Assembly (NCBI GenBank): GCA_902806575.1
Contig: CADCXD010000018.1
Coordinates: 2,976,001-3,040,000, forward strand
Source: Jackrogersella multiformis
Lineage: Eukaryota > Ascomycota > Sordariomycetes > Xylariales > Hypoxylaceae
Reading direction: 5' to 3'
DNA length: 64,000 bases
A program made the position numbers and the translations under genes. Numbering within the stretch: position 1 is the first letter of the stretch; the number at the start of each line of letters is the position of its first letter. Of this stretch, positions 46,871 to 58,400 are shown in pieces. The notes beneath the pieces are model-generated. The model ran no database searches. It had not been told where the DNA came from and saw nothing but the letters and a program-made list of their open reading frames with translations.

Positions 46871-49299
46871 ATGCTTCACGAGATCTTGCTCTCCTTATCG
46901 GGGCACCCATCGCCTCTACTCAGGAACGACTATACAGACTCCAAAGCACAGTCCGTCATATCGCCGCCCGAGAGAGAACTGCTGAAGACAGCCGGTCATA
47001 TAAGTGACCTTCATTGCAAACTCATAACTTATACCGCACAAATCAGTGCCTCTCACCCTTCTATAATATGCCGCGCAGTATCGACCGCCATCAATTCCCT
47101 ATATCTCGCTGCGTTTCAGAGGAAGATTTTAGAAGTGGAAGACAATGTCCTTCGAAAGGATGCTTCTCTCGTAGGTGCATATAACATTGTGCCCCTGACT
47201 GCCGTCATTGGCGAATTCTCCGGCTGGACTCGTCGGATGGAATGGCTATGGGAATTGGTCCAATTCATCGAAAAGGGGAACCAGGCTTCTCCCTGTCGGG
47301 CAGCGCAGCTCATCGACAGATTACGTGACGAGCTTCAGACTGGCTATGCTGATATTGGGGAGACTGCCCTTAGTCTCGTTCGAGTTGCCGAAACTGCATG
47401 GCTGAAGCAAGTCTCAGCTTGGGTCCTCTATGGTCGGATACCTGCGTTAGGGGATACCGATTTCTTTGTTCGGAAGGACGAGCTTGACGAACAGGTGAGA
47501 GCTTTCATCCTTGTACCCTATAAAGCTATCCCTGCTGATAGAATTAGGGGTATTCGATTCACTTTGGGTTACTGCCGTCCTTTGTAACACCGTCCACGGC
47601 GGCATCGATATTATTCATCGGGACGTCCTTAAACCGGGTGAAAATCACGAGCAGTATAGGGTCAAACAACAGTGGGCTTGAGCATCTCTCATCTCAACTT
47701 CAGACCCTTGCAGATTTAGCATCCCCTCTCAACAGCGTAGCTTTTTCGAGGGCTATCACATCAATTCGACTCACATTGTCTCGGACGACTCTACAGAAGC
47801 TCCTACCGTTAGCTAAGGTTCTTGAAATGCTGAGTCTCTTCCGGGAATTCTTCTTGCTCGGCCGTGGCGAATTTGCGATGGCTCTCACTCAACAGGCCGA
47901 TGAGGTAATTCGCAACCGCTGGCGGCGTGCCGATAACCTCGCTTATGAGAAGCGGTATGGGCTCAGTAATGTCATGGTCAAAGAAGGCGAAGTCGCCGCG
48001 GTTCTGACCAAAACCTGGACTATACTAGGCTCCATGCAGGGTCAACACGCAGACGAAGACGAAGGGCTTGAGATAGCACGGGATCTACTACGACTAAATC
48101 TATCCAAGACTAAACCACCAACACCTATAAAGGCCAAGGCCAAGGCTGGTGTAAGCAATCAACCACCCAGCACCGTCGCAAGTACTCCGTTTCGAAATCT
48201 ACTCTTCTCAGTCCCAGTAGTCCTTACATTACAGATCCAGCCACCGTTGGACTTGTTCTTGACCGCATCCGACGTACAAACTTATACTTTGATCAACTCT
48301 TACCTACTATCGATCCGCCGCTCTCACCTCCATCTTACAGACCTATGGAAAACAACTTCCCTCCGCCGTCATCATCCACCGCCACCCAGGCCTCCATATA
48401 GCACCACAAAAGGTGGTATCGCAAGGATACGCGTCCTTCGTGACCGCTGGGCTGCTCGCTCCTCGGCAATGAGGAGTACATGGAGCACGGGCAGCGCCGC
48501 AATATTCTTCTTAGCCGAGACTGAAGCATATCTCCAAGTGGAAGTCGTGGCAGGTCTTTGGGATGACTTTCACGGCTGGCTGACGGGTAAAAGGGAGCAC
48601 AATGGGCATTATAGTACACCGTCATCATCCCACAACCGTTCCAGGAATACGCATGATACCCCTGATGAAGATGACACCAGTTCTAGCCACTCCAAATCTA
48701 CTCAAATACTAAACCCTAAAGAAACCCAGACACAAAATCCCAGCACACCGCACCATGACCCACAAACCCTCGCCACAGCCCACCGCCTGTATCTCCGGAC
48801 GTTATCTCGACGTCTTCTCCTTAGCCAGCCCTCCTTCACGGACGCCCTGTACAGTCTCCTGGTTCACATCGACCACCTGGTTGCGCTCGTCCACCGTCTT
48901 CACGGCATCTGGACGTCGATGGACCTGGAAGCAGACGAGGGCGTCGTGGACGCTTTCTCCGACCTCGGCGCCGAGGAGAAGGACGTACGTGCCAACATCC
49001 GCGACATCGAGGGGCAGGTCAAGAATGGCGTCGAGGGCGTCGTGGCCACGCTGAGGAGTCTGAGTACGGACTCGGCGTTCATGGCCGAGCTCGAGGACGG
49101 AGGCAGACGGTTCAAGGATGAGGATGGCGACGATGACGTGGGGTTAGGGTTAGACGACGAGGCAGGTGTCGAGGAGGGCTCGGGGTATACACCCCGGAGG
49201 ACCGGAGGCATCGATAGGCTGCTTATGAAGCTCGATTTCGGGGGGTGGTTCGACGCCGGGAAGGTGGCGGACGGGGATGAGCTAGGAGATGAGTTTTGA
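46871..49299 (+). CDS. Gamma-tubulin complex component GCP4 (Spc97/Spc98 family)
   Basis: Two exons, 46871-47494 and 47548-49299, with a 53-nt GTGAGA..TAG intron in phase 0, give 791 residues. The N-terminus MLHEILLSLSGHPS matches the MxHELLLALSG start that marks GCP4. Exon 1 continues with GRIP1-domain features (LIDRLRDELQTGY, WLKQVSAWVLYG), and the junction recreates LLPSFVTPSTAASILFIGTSLN, a hallmark of GCP4-6. Exon 2 carries the GRIP2 domain, which contacts gamma-tubulin, with inserted Ser/Thr/His-rich low-complexity sequence near residues 510-570, then LYSLLVHIDHLVALVHRLHGIW. GCP4 stabilises gamma-tubulin ring complexes at spindle pole bodies. It is absent from budding yeast, and its fission-yeast counterpart (Gfh1) is dispensable. 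Its neighbour TBCD also serves microtubules, probably by coincidence. Confidence 0.93.
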
Positions 49300-50963
49300 C
49301 GGGCGGACTTATGACCTCGCTTAGGGGGCCTACTAAAGGAGAAATTTTACGGTGTGTTGATAGGACGTCTTCGGTAGAGCATTAGAGCATTAGAGCTAGA
49401 ATACCGACCCACCTACCTAGTCACAGGACTCGAGAAATCTAGTGTCGCTCGCATGCACAGGTCATCGTGGACTAGCGATTCAAGCTTGTAGGAAACTTCG
49501 CATTCAGGTACATATGTAGATGCATCGCGGATCTTAGCGATGCGATACTATCGAAGGGAATACGGTAGGCAGTATATCAACAATTAGGCGCAGGTATAAA
49601 AGTAGCCGAGGAGGAGATGAGATGTAAAGACCGCATATGTAAAGTTTAGACGAGGTTCGCTGGCAGAGGAGTGTTTCCTTAGGTTGTGGCTCATGGTATG
49701 TTGTGTATTTGGTAACAGATTCGTCGGGAAGCCTTCGAGAAGGCGGTTGCTTTGCAACACGTAAATTAGCTCTAAGGGCGCCGTTATGGGAAAGAATACC
49801 TAAGGTAGGTACTCATCCAGGAGTATGGTAAACCACAAGTCTAGCCAGTCCTCCTACCTACCTAGGTAGTATCTTCTAGGTACGTTTGCTCCACCATTAG
49901 AGAGAGAGATATTATATATTATAACTGAATATTTATGAAGACATACAAAGGATCATGTCTTTCGTAGCACATTGCTTTAAATGGATTTTGAGGTAGTTTA
50001 ATTATGGTTATTAGAAGGTTACCTTATTCTCCTGTGTGGAATTTTGTGGCCGTATACTTCTCTTCTGTAGGTAGGATGGGTGATCTTAATGCTTAACCCC
50101 AGTGTACCTATCTTATATGAAGTATGAGGATTCACATCAAGCCAAATAGTTCTCAATACTGTTTTCAATTGTGTTTGTATATACATAAAGCTTTTCCCTC
50201 CTTTTTTCATTTACATCATTCTGCAGCCGAAGAGACTGTCCTATCCGAGTCCCCGTGATACGTTGATACAAACGAGAAACCATGAACGATGCTATCAGTT
50301 ATGTATATGTAAATATGTATATGTAATGTATAGGTATGATGTTTCCTCGTGATGATGACGACGATGATAAATCAAAAAAGGATTATAACAGACTTATACA
50401 CCCCGCAGACTCATGCAACCGCGCGATGCTCTCGTGCCCCATGCCTATAGACCCAAGAAACAAAAGAGAGGCAAGATATATACACAGCCCAGTCCCAATG
50501 TAAAAGCAAATATGCATGCATACGCCGTTGCCGATTGCCGATTGCCGCCCAATGCGATGCATATCTTAGACCATATGAACAAAATTATAGCGTAAGTGAC
50601 GTGGGGCGCCGTTTGAGAGGCGGCCGGTCGAAGGTGTTGACCAGAACGAGAGAATAGAAGTAGACGAGAAGAAAAAAAGGTAAAAAGGAAAATGAAGATA
50701 AGACAGTATATGTGAAGCATAACTTTTGGTAACATACGATGAGACGCTCCTTCGTCAATCATCAATCGTCACTCGATATTTCGAGCTTGAGGTTGCGTGG
50801 GTACACCGTCCGAGGTGTTGTGATCATTAAGGTAATGCATCAACCGAGAATGAGCATGAACATAAACATAAACATAAGAGATGGCGACGGCCTGGTTCCG
50901 CATGTTCAAACATAATAGATGAACCCGCCTTGACGGCTATAATCTTCTGTCGTTGGTCGGCTT
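49300..50963. other. Convergent intergenic region, no gene seen
   Basis: Between the 3' ends of GCP4 and the unrecognised gene. CCTAGG-type tracts occur near 49857-49868. Short repeats of ATAAAC lie at about 50862-50876, and TATATGTAAATATGTATATG near 50298-50325. Small frames have no coding character. Confidence 0.55.
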
Positions 50964-52424
50964 TCAGTAAGCAGTTACAGCTCTCTGAAACCGCAGTGGG
51001 CTCGGATGATGATCCGAGTTCCGGCGGGCAAACATGTGTTGTACAAAAGTCTTTGGGTTGACGACCTCGACATCCAGGGATCTGGACATGAGTGGGAGTC
51101 CTATCCGATGGACCTTCTTTGGCTGCCAGCGCTCCTTGATGCAATCATCGACAAGCGCCATGAGACCGGTTGAGACAACGACGCTGATATCATTATTAGT
51201 ACGGGTGTTTTGACACAAATATGAATTGGCAGGATTAAAGACTTACTCGGCAACATCAGTCATGGCCTCAACCAAGCTGGGGTCGCTGATCCACATGTGG
51301 CAAGGAGGCACCCAGCCGCCGGCGTCCTCATCAGCAGCAACTTGGTTTGGCGACCGAGTTTCCGGGACGATATGCGCTACAGGTGTGTGGTTTTGGCCGT
51401 CGCGTAGAAGGTGAAAGGAGACAGAATCCGTAAGCTTATCCACCACTCTCTTCCAAGAGTACTTGTGACCCCACCATTCGAACTCGTATCTCTTCGAGCT
51501 CTTGTTTCCGCGCCTTACTAAATCAACCCGCGCGTAGTTGGAGAACTCGAGTTTGATCATCTTCGTCGCCACGGGGCGAGCCTTCTGCTTCTTGTTGTCG
51601 ATAGATATAGGACGAGTGAGGCTACTCCCAAATTCGTCGTCGGTCTCAACAGCAGCGGAGTTGCTCGTCCCTGGTCGGCTCCTGGATGGGAAGACTGAAC
51701 CACTAGTAGGCATGCGGCTGAGCGTCGGTCGCCTTGCCAAGGTCTTCACTGCGGTCGACACCGATCTTTGAAGGGTAGGACGGCCTGTGCTAGCCGGCTC
51801 GATGTATTTGCGTTTCGAGTTGCAAACTTCGCGGCCAGAGTCTCGGCAATACCGTCTAAGAGAAAATTCACGCTTGTTCAGATCGTACATGCGCAGGTGA
51901 AAAAGTTGAATCGTCTTCTTCCGTCTACCCAAAACGACAGTATCCACGCGCAGGTTCATGTTCCCATCCGACGTAAAGTCATCGTGGCGAATAGTCAACC
52001 TGTTCATAGATGGAAACAAAGCCGCAAAGTCCTCGGGCGTTGAAGGCCTAACGTTGATTTCCTCGATCTCGTGTCGGTAGGCGGGTAGTGGGGGAATATC
52101 CGAGAAGTTGAGGCAATCCTCCAAATCCGAGTCGTCCTCTACGTCAGCGCTCGAGGCCTGTGACGAATACGTGTCGACCGATGACCGCGGATATAAGCTC
52201 GTGGCTGGCGACAGATCCTCGTCGTAGCATGATGAGGGGAATTTCGCAGCTCGAGAATCCGACTCTTTTGTTGACGGTCTAGGGCTGTCATAGAGAGAGG
52301 TGGGGGCAGTACTTCGGGATTCGTATGAGTCAGTGCTCTGCCTCGTATCCCGAGTGCTAGCAGTATGGCTAGAGAAGTCGGTATCTCGCCTTCGTGTCAT
52401 GGTGAAAGGAGGAAACGAAGTCAT
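50964..52424 (-). CDS. Conserved-looking fungal protein of unknown function
   Basis: Two exons, 52424-51247 and 51183-50964, joined over a 63-nt intron (GTAAGT donor, TACTAATAATGATATCAG acceptor region, split codon GA|C), give 465 residues. The first 150 residues are Ser/Thr/Asp-rich and disordered. Residues 165-390 look folded, with alternating hydrophobic strands: NRLTIRHDDFTSDGN, LFHLRMYDLNKREFSLRRY, MIKLEFSNYARVDLV, and a Trp-rich FEWWGHKYSWKR. The last part, WVPPCHMWISDPSLVEAMTDVADVVVSTGL, runs into a short helical end. I do not recognise a named family. The paired beta segments and Trp motif recall tubby/LURP-one-like folds, which is a guess. The frame is open upstream to 52775 through a YYS-encoding repeat, so the start is not certain; 52424 was chosen as the first ATG after that repeat. 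Confidence 0.72.
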
Positions 52425-53320
52425 GGGGTGCTGTTGGGTAAGTGTAGGAGAGTAGTAAGAGTAGTAAGAGTAGTAAGAGTAGTAAGAGTGGCAGGTAGTA
52501 GGTAGTAGGAGAGTAAAGAGTAGGTAGCGAGAGCTCTTATATCTATTATGTCTTCCTGGGAAAGATATGCACGCCGGGGCGATCTCAGGGTCCTGCGCCG
52601 CGTAGTCGTAAGTGGGACACTTGGGATTCAAATACTGGTAACTCGGCGAAGCCCCACTGAGGCCTGATATATGGGTGATGATCTTTATAGACGTAAGAGT
52701 TTGTTTGAGAGCTGCTCGACATGTGCCCAAACCGGGGAATAAAGGCAGAAGCCGGTAGGATGTATATATGATCAAGGGGATGGGAGTATGGACCCTATGA
52801 TGGAATATGTAAGGCGGATGAGGACGTATGGACGTGGGAAGTGGACTATGGATACTATAGATATGGAGCGGAAGTTTATGCGCAAGTCTAACGCTGGATG
52901 AGATCCGTTATATGGAACCAGCTAATATGACTGGAGCAACATGGCACTACAAGAGAAGATATAAGGTAAGGTGGGACGACCAAGAAGGCTTGACTTGACG
53001 ATATTGGCTAGAGCTGAGCTGACGAAAGACAAACGCCCGCAGGCGGAGAGAAAGATTTTAATAATAAAAAATCAGAACAGGGGATATGAAGACGGCGCTA
53101 CTAACCATGCATAGCATCTATATACCTACTTAGGTAATTGTCATGATGTTAGCTGCATATACCTAAGGCCACTCCCGTTGGTGGGATAAAGAGAGGCGAG
53201 AGAGCCTAGGCCAGATCTGCTACATAGCAGAGCACCCAGGAAATCTTTCGAGTGGGGGGTTCTTCTGACAACCAAACTCTGACGACCGATTCGAGAGGTG
53301 AAAGGTCAAAAGACTTCCAA
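52425..53320. other. Upstream region of the unrecognised gene
   Basis: It starts with a 9-nt tandem array, AGTAGTAAG x4, at about 52451-52486 that is in frame with the gene. The rest is purine-rich repeated GGA/TATGG sequence without a supported gene. Confidence 0.6.
52451..52486. repeat. 9-nt tandem repeat (AGTAGTAAG)4
   Basis: Four perfect copies lie about 27 nt upstream of the chosen start codon. Read on the minus strand in the gene's frame they encode repeating Tyr-Tyr-Ser. Confidence 0.9.
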
Positions 53321-54600
53321 GGTTGAATCCCAAAAAGGGTGGCACCCGGTACAGCGACGGCTACGTATGCGCGGCATGTACCTACTATATTGGAAGAGAG
53401 CTATGCTCCCTTTGGTGTCGGACCTACTACACTAGGTACCTATACAGTATTCTGGTGTTTTCCAGCTCATGGGCGGTATTCCGTTCCCCTCGCTCCGTCG
53501 CACGGCTTTCAAGTATACCCCGAATGGTGGCGAGCTCGTCGCACCACCATCACGCTACACTTGCAAGCTCGCCGGCGATAGAAACAAGAATTCATCGCAT
53601 TAGCTTAATCGTTTGTAGGTATAATGCCTCTTTATCTGTGCTGTGCTATGCTTTGCTGTGCGACAAGACTGACAAAATCGTCACGAGGTCGTTGTTCGGT
53701 GTAAAATAGAACGTGGGAGAGAAATGTGAGGTATTAGTAAGAAGATAAAATATTTGCTGTCAGTTTTTCCTTAAAGAATTAGCACAATTCAGGGGGTACT
53801 TGCCTAGTACAGTATATGCGATTAGCAGCACTATCCACTTACCTAGGTACTTCAAGTTTAATATACTTGGGTACTGTATGCCTGCTACAAATGAAGGTGC
53901 CTTCCTTCATAGAGGTATGGACCTCTAGGTACCTAAATGGATGGATGGATTTCTTAATTGAAATTAGGTAGTTGGTACTAGTGTAGGTACCTAATTAAGG
54001 CTGCTAAAAGTAAAGAGTAACTTCCGTCTTCAATACTTGAATGCAATTTATTGGAAGGAGAAGACGAAAAAGAATTCATCAGACTTTTCTTGTAACTCGT
54101 GCACAGAAAAGAATTTTCCTTCTTATTCCTTTTCCCTTCCAATTCTCAGTTTCCAGCTTCCAGTTATCAACCAATTGACTCACTCACTGTAACTCGTTCT
54201 TCGGCAACTGAATCTCGTTCCACGGCAGCTTACCTGAGCATTCCATATTTCAGATGCAGATGCAGAGGAAGAGGAAGATGCCATTCTTAGTAGCCGTTTC
54301 CGAGCCATAATGGGCTGACCGTACTACTCTCGGTCAGTCTTGATCGAGAATACCCGGAATGGAGAAAGACACAAAGAGGCTCATAGAGACATGCCTGCAA
54401 CATTCTCGTCCTCAGATTCATCTGTTCCGGCAATACATACACTAGTCGTAGGTTCCGCAGTGATGGGATGCTTACCTACCTAGGTACCTACCTACCTAAA
54501 CAGGTACATAGGGTAACCAATGCGAATTTGGAGTATTCCCATCTGTAAAAAGTCACAGATCTGTCCAGCGAGGCATGCGTGTCTCACGAATTACCATGTC
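53321..54600. other. Intergenic repeats, no gene seen
   Basis: It contains CCTAGG tracts near 53842-53850 and 54475-54498, a partial ACTAGTGTAGG element near 53978, and GGAT repeats near 53938-53950. Short frames have Ser/Thr/Tyr-rich low-complexity content. Confidence 0.55.
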
Positions 54601-57600
54601 AACGCGGGATTACAGCAAGAACCCCCCCCCCCCCAAAAAAACCGATGGATATCAAAACGGAGAACCACAACTGCTACTCCTGCATCGTGCTCCGTTATGA
54701 CGTTTCAGTGATAGTCGGCTACTCCATAACCATGGCCTTCAACTTCGGAACTGTTGCGGAACTGCACCGCTTACCCGTCTACTATTACTAACATCGTACA
54801 CCACCGTCGTCATTGTTCTCATCGCGTCCCGTCCCCGGTAAGGGAGAAACAGATGCGACCTGCAGGCTCACAGTCGCAGGCTCGGTAAATCGCTTACCAC
54901 TTCAGTTCCCTGGAATCTGGGGTGCGCTTATGCCCAACCAGAAACCATCGTTTCGTACCCAGCCCGGTACGTATATCGTGTCCTATCTGCCATCTCGGGG
55001 CTTGCATCTTTTTGATTGGTTCTCGTCCGGCACTGTCCAACTGTTCTCTGCGTTGTCGACAACGTTCATTGAGACTCAACTTGTTCTAATTTCAATATCT
55101 AACTGCCACGCCGGGGTTCTAGATGCTGCGAGAGAAAATAGAAGCACTACCCAAGATGCCATCGCACCTCCATTACGTCTAGCCAAGGTATTGGTTACAG
55201 GTCCCAACCAGGCATGGCATTGGAGTCGAATCTCTCCTCACTTGCATACGGGATTCATTATTGGCCCAAGCTTTCCATTGCCGGGCCACCTCAATAAATT
55301 GCGATCTTGGGTGTGTTTGCCATCAACCAACACGCGATTCTTCAGAGACGGGCTTGAAATTGCCAACTTTTTTATGCCCCGTGTTTCGTCGACAGTCCTG
55401 GCAAGCTTCTTACTCATTCAAAGCAAGGAATATCATTTTCCGAGTTGTACAACGCTGCTTTCGCTAGTGCCCAGTTCACATGGGCGTCAATCACACGAAA
55501 CATCTGTTGCCATCAATCACCATTTCTAACGCGCTTCTCTCTCTGTACGACAGATGGTCAGCTACTATCGGTTACTCCAGGAAAGCTTCCAAACTCTTTC
55601 CGGCCTGGTATTAGTTTTAGTGCAGCTGTTCCTGCCGTTTTTCCCATGGTCCTCTGCAGGTCGTCAAATACGGGCACTATTGTGTGTCAGTCTCTGATTC
55701 GCTGGCGAGTTTGGGGCCCGACCTACAACGTCAGATGCAAGACCCATGCGTACAGAGAGGCTCACGCACGTGCTCCCGGCCAACTTGAGCATTCATGCTA
55801 GATATTTCCTAACAATATTATTATGGCAACTTTTATAATTGGTTATTTGGTGTCCTTCCTTTCCTAAAGACGAAGTGTTGCCGAGGAATGCAGCGTAGGA
55901 GATCTCCCTTTAGTTAGGTCACTCTGCATACCTCGTAGGCACCTGAGGTTTCCAAGAATGGAAATCTAATTGTTCGGCTACGCGATCCCGTCCGCAGATA
56001 ATAATGGGTCTGGCTGAGAAGCATTGGTGCCATCTGTGGCGATGCTAGACTATGCCACGATAGCAGAGACAGGCCGGATCCTTCGAATCTTGGTCTTACC
56101 AGCAGCCCGTTAGACATCGATGCCTTAGAGTACTATCTGACTCCCTGCTAGCAGAAAGCCACCTTTTCCAATGTTAATGCCTTGGAAAGGGGGATGTGGC
56201 AGCTTATCGACAGTCAGGGGGCTAGCAAATCGCCCTCGCCGTCGACGATCTTCACGATGTCAACCTCTCGACCATGTATAGCCTCCTTACTGATTAGCAT
56301 TGATCTACCATCCTTCTCGTACGCGGCTCCTTATCCCACCTCGTACCCCACACATGCAACCTGCCGAAGTCGGCACCCAGATCTCTGGATACCTTATTCG
56401 ACCGGGTGGTGTTCCCCCTGACGCAATTGAACTGCTTGTCAGCAATCATAGCTTTGCCTGGCCTAGGTTCGCTGAGCGATCATCCTGTTTGGAAGCCATC
56501 ATTATACGGACGGCCCATACCTTATGCGGAGTACGAGCGCACTGTCTTTCCAGGTCAATTGGTGTCATGTGACGTCGCCGGTACCCTCATTCATAGTAAC
56601 GGGGTTAAACTCGTTTATGCTGGGCGTTTCTGTGCTTTCCAATATTCCGGTCGATCTAATAACTGCTCATCTTTGATAGCTCAGTTTGCTACTCTTCACA
56701 CCCATGTAGGGTGCTTGCAACGTCGCCATCTGGAAAGTTTCAGGGCGCATAGAGCGGCAACCTTGGCATCGTTTCTCATAAATCCTACTCCCAAATATGC
56801 CCGATCCGCAACCTTCCAATGGACCACGGATGAAGGAGCAAAAATACCTGGGTACCAATTGGCCCAAAAATTATGGATTTGATTTTCAATGTCTCCACGT
56901 CTTCCTCGTTTGGCCATTGGGTCGGGCATAAGGTTGCTTCCAGCAGAATTGGATATCAGAGAAGATCCAGGGTCCTCGCGTACCGTCAATTAGAGCTCAG
57001 GGGAGCTCCCAAGGCTAATAGCTCCAATTGACTCCCCAGAGATAAGCACTCACTGCTTGATTCCTCGCAGTGGCTCTGACCAACGCATGCGCTGCTTTTC
57101 TCCGATATGCCCATAGTTGGGAACGTGGGGAGCGTGGACGGCAGCAGGTATTGGATAATAAATGTACTCCCTAGTAAGACTGTGACCCTACGATGCAAGA
57201 TTTATCCTATCGGGGTCCCTCGGTAACTCTAGCGACCAACTCTAGAATGTTGATTAAGGTCCGAATCGCTTCTGTATCCACCTTGCTCATACTCCAATGC
57301 GTTTTGCGCACTCGATTCTACTGGCCATTGACTTCCCACAACGTTGGTGATCAACCTGTCACGATAGTCTCTCAGTGCTATTTGCTAGATAATTTTCGCC
57401 ATCGAGCGACCCGCGTTATTATGAATGGCCCAGTTGGGGGCACTGATTATCCCCCTTGAATTGAGCTGGTTTATATCATGACGGGGTTAGCTAAGCAAAC
57501 AACGTGAAGGGGATATTGGCTTGCTTACCCGACATTACTCAACCTCTACCCGTCGTGCCTTTGTCTAAAGACATGGGTGGCACTTAAAATATATTGGGCA

Positions 57601-58400
57601 TAAGAACATTACAGCCTCGGGGCTATTGGCTATACCCTACACCCTAGACCGTAATTCGCTTCGATTATTGTCCGATGACATTTCGCATACCCCCTATAGT
57701 ATCACTCTATCTATCGAAATCGAATCAATCATGACCCAAACCTAAGGCTCGGACCACCCAAGGAGGTAAGCCTTGCCTCTCACTCGTTTGGTCTCTAATC
57801 CGCGTGGCCTGATGGCCGAGGCCCTTAGAGAGAGCCCATAACTCCGGGACTAAAGTCGTAAACCAGTGATCCCAACGGGACAATAATGATAGGAAGTATC
57901 GCGTTATTTGGCCTAAGGCACGCGAACACATGATCAAGTATGCTTTCTAGATCGGATTCTCACTGCAGAACGCTACTGCTGCATAGCTGATCCAGGGCCA
58001 GCTTGAGACAGAACAGCAAGGCACACGAGACATACAGCACAAGAGTGTCAGACAACGTTCACACCTGTGGGACGTGTCAACGTTGCAAGGAGGTATTTTC
58101 TAGGGAAGTCTAGATGCTAGGTGAGATGTCGTCTCGGTTGTCCACCTTCGTCCTCTCCGAACAAGCGTCTCCCGAGGACTGGTGGCTAGCGGCTGGCGGA
58201 AGAGATATCACGGAGACGAAAGAGAAAGAAAATTTAAAAAAACGATGTAAAAACGAAGAGAACACAGCACTGTCGTAGTTATCTATGTCATAGTGCAGAC
58301 CCAGTGCTTACATGCCTTAACGACGTTATTATCGGCTTATATAAGCACCGTCGGGCAGCCTCGCATTTTTTTTGGCATTTCTTTTTTATTTCGACCCTTT
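54601..58400. other. ORF-dense stretch lacking CCTAGG tracts; possible old coding relic
   Basis: This 3.8-kb block differs from the other spacers: balanced base composition, and only one CCTAGG (about 56463), not inside an ACCT/AGGT tract. Several moderate plus-strand frames overlap or follow one another: 54813-55529 (238 codons), 55445-55801, 56300-56572, 56406-56882 (158 codons) and 57193-57459. None shows a motif I recognise, and they shift frame repeatedly. It could be a decayed gene or element, or simply non-coding DNA of different origin. A run of 13 C followed by A lies near 54623-54643. I cannot support a CDS call. Confidence 0.4.

Noticed and set aside
49138..49153. TTAGGG-like telomeric repeat
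   Set aside because: Two TTAGGG-like units lie inside the GCP4 coding exon and encode a Gly/Leu stretch; there is no extended array.
15000..49500. Functional cluster of microtubule genes (TBCD, GCP4)
   Set aside because: They are about 27 kb apart with unrelated genes between them; proximity is best explained by chance.
54623..54643. Poly-C/poly-A run as a mobile-element tail
   Set aside because: The run is short, has no target-site duplication that I can see, and no element-like frame ends there.
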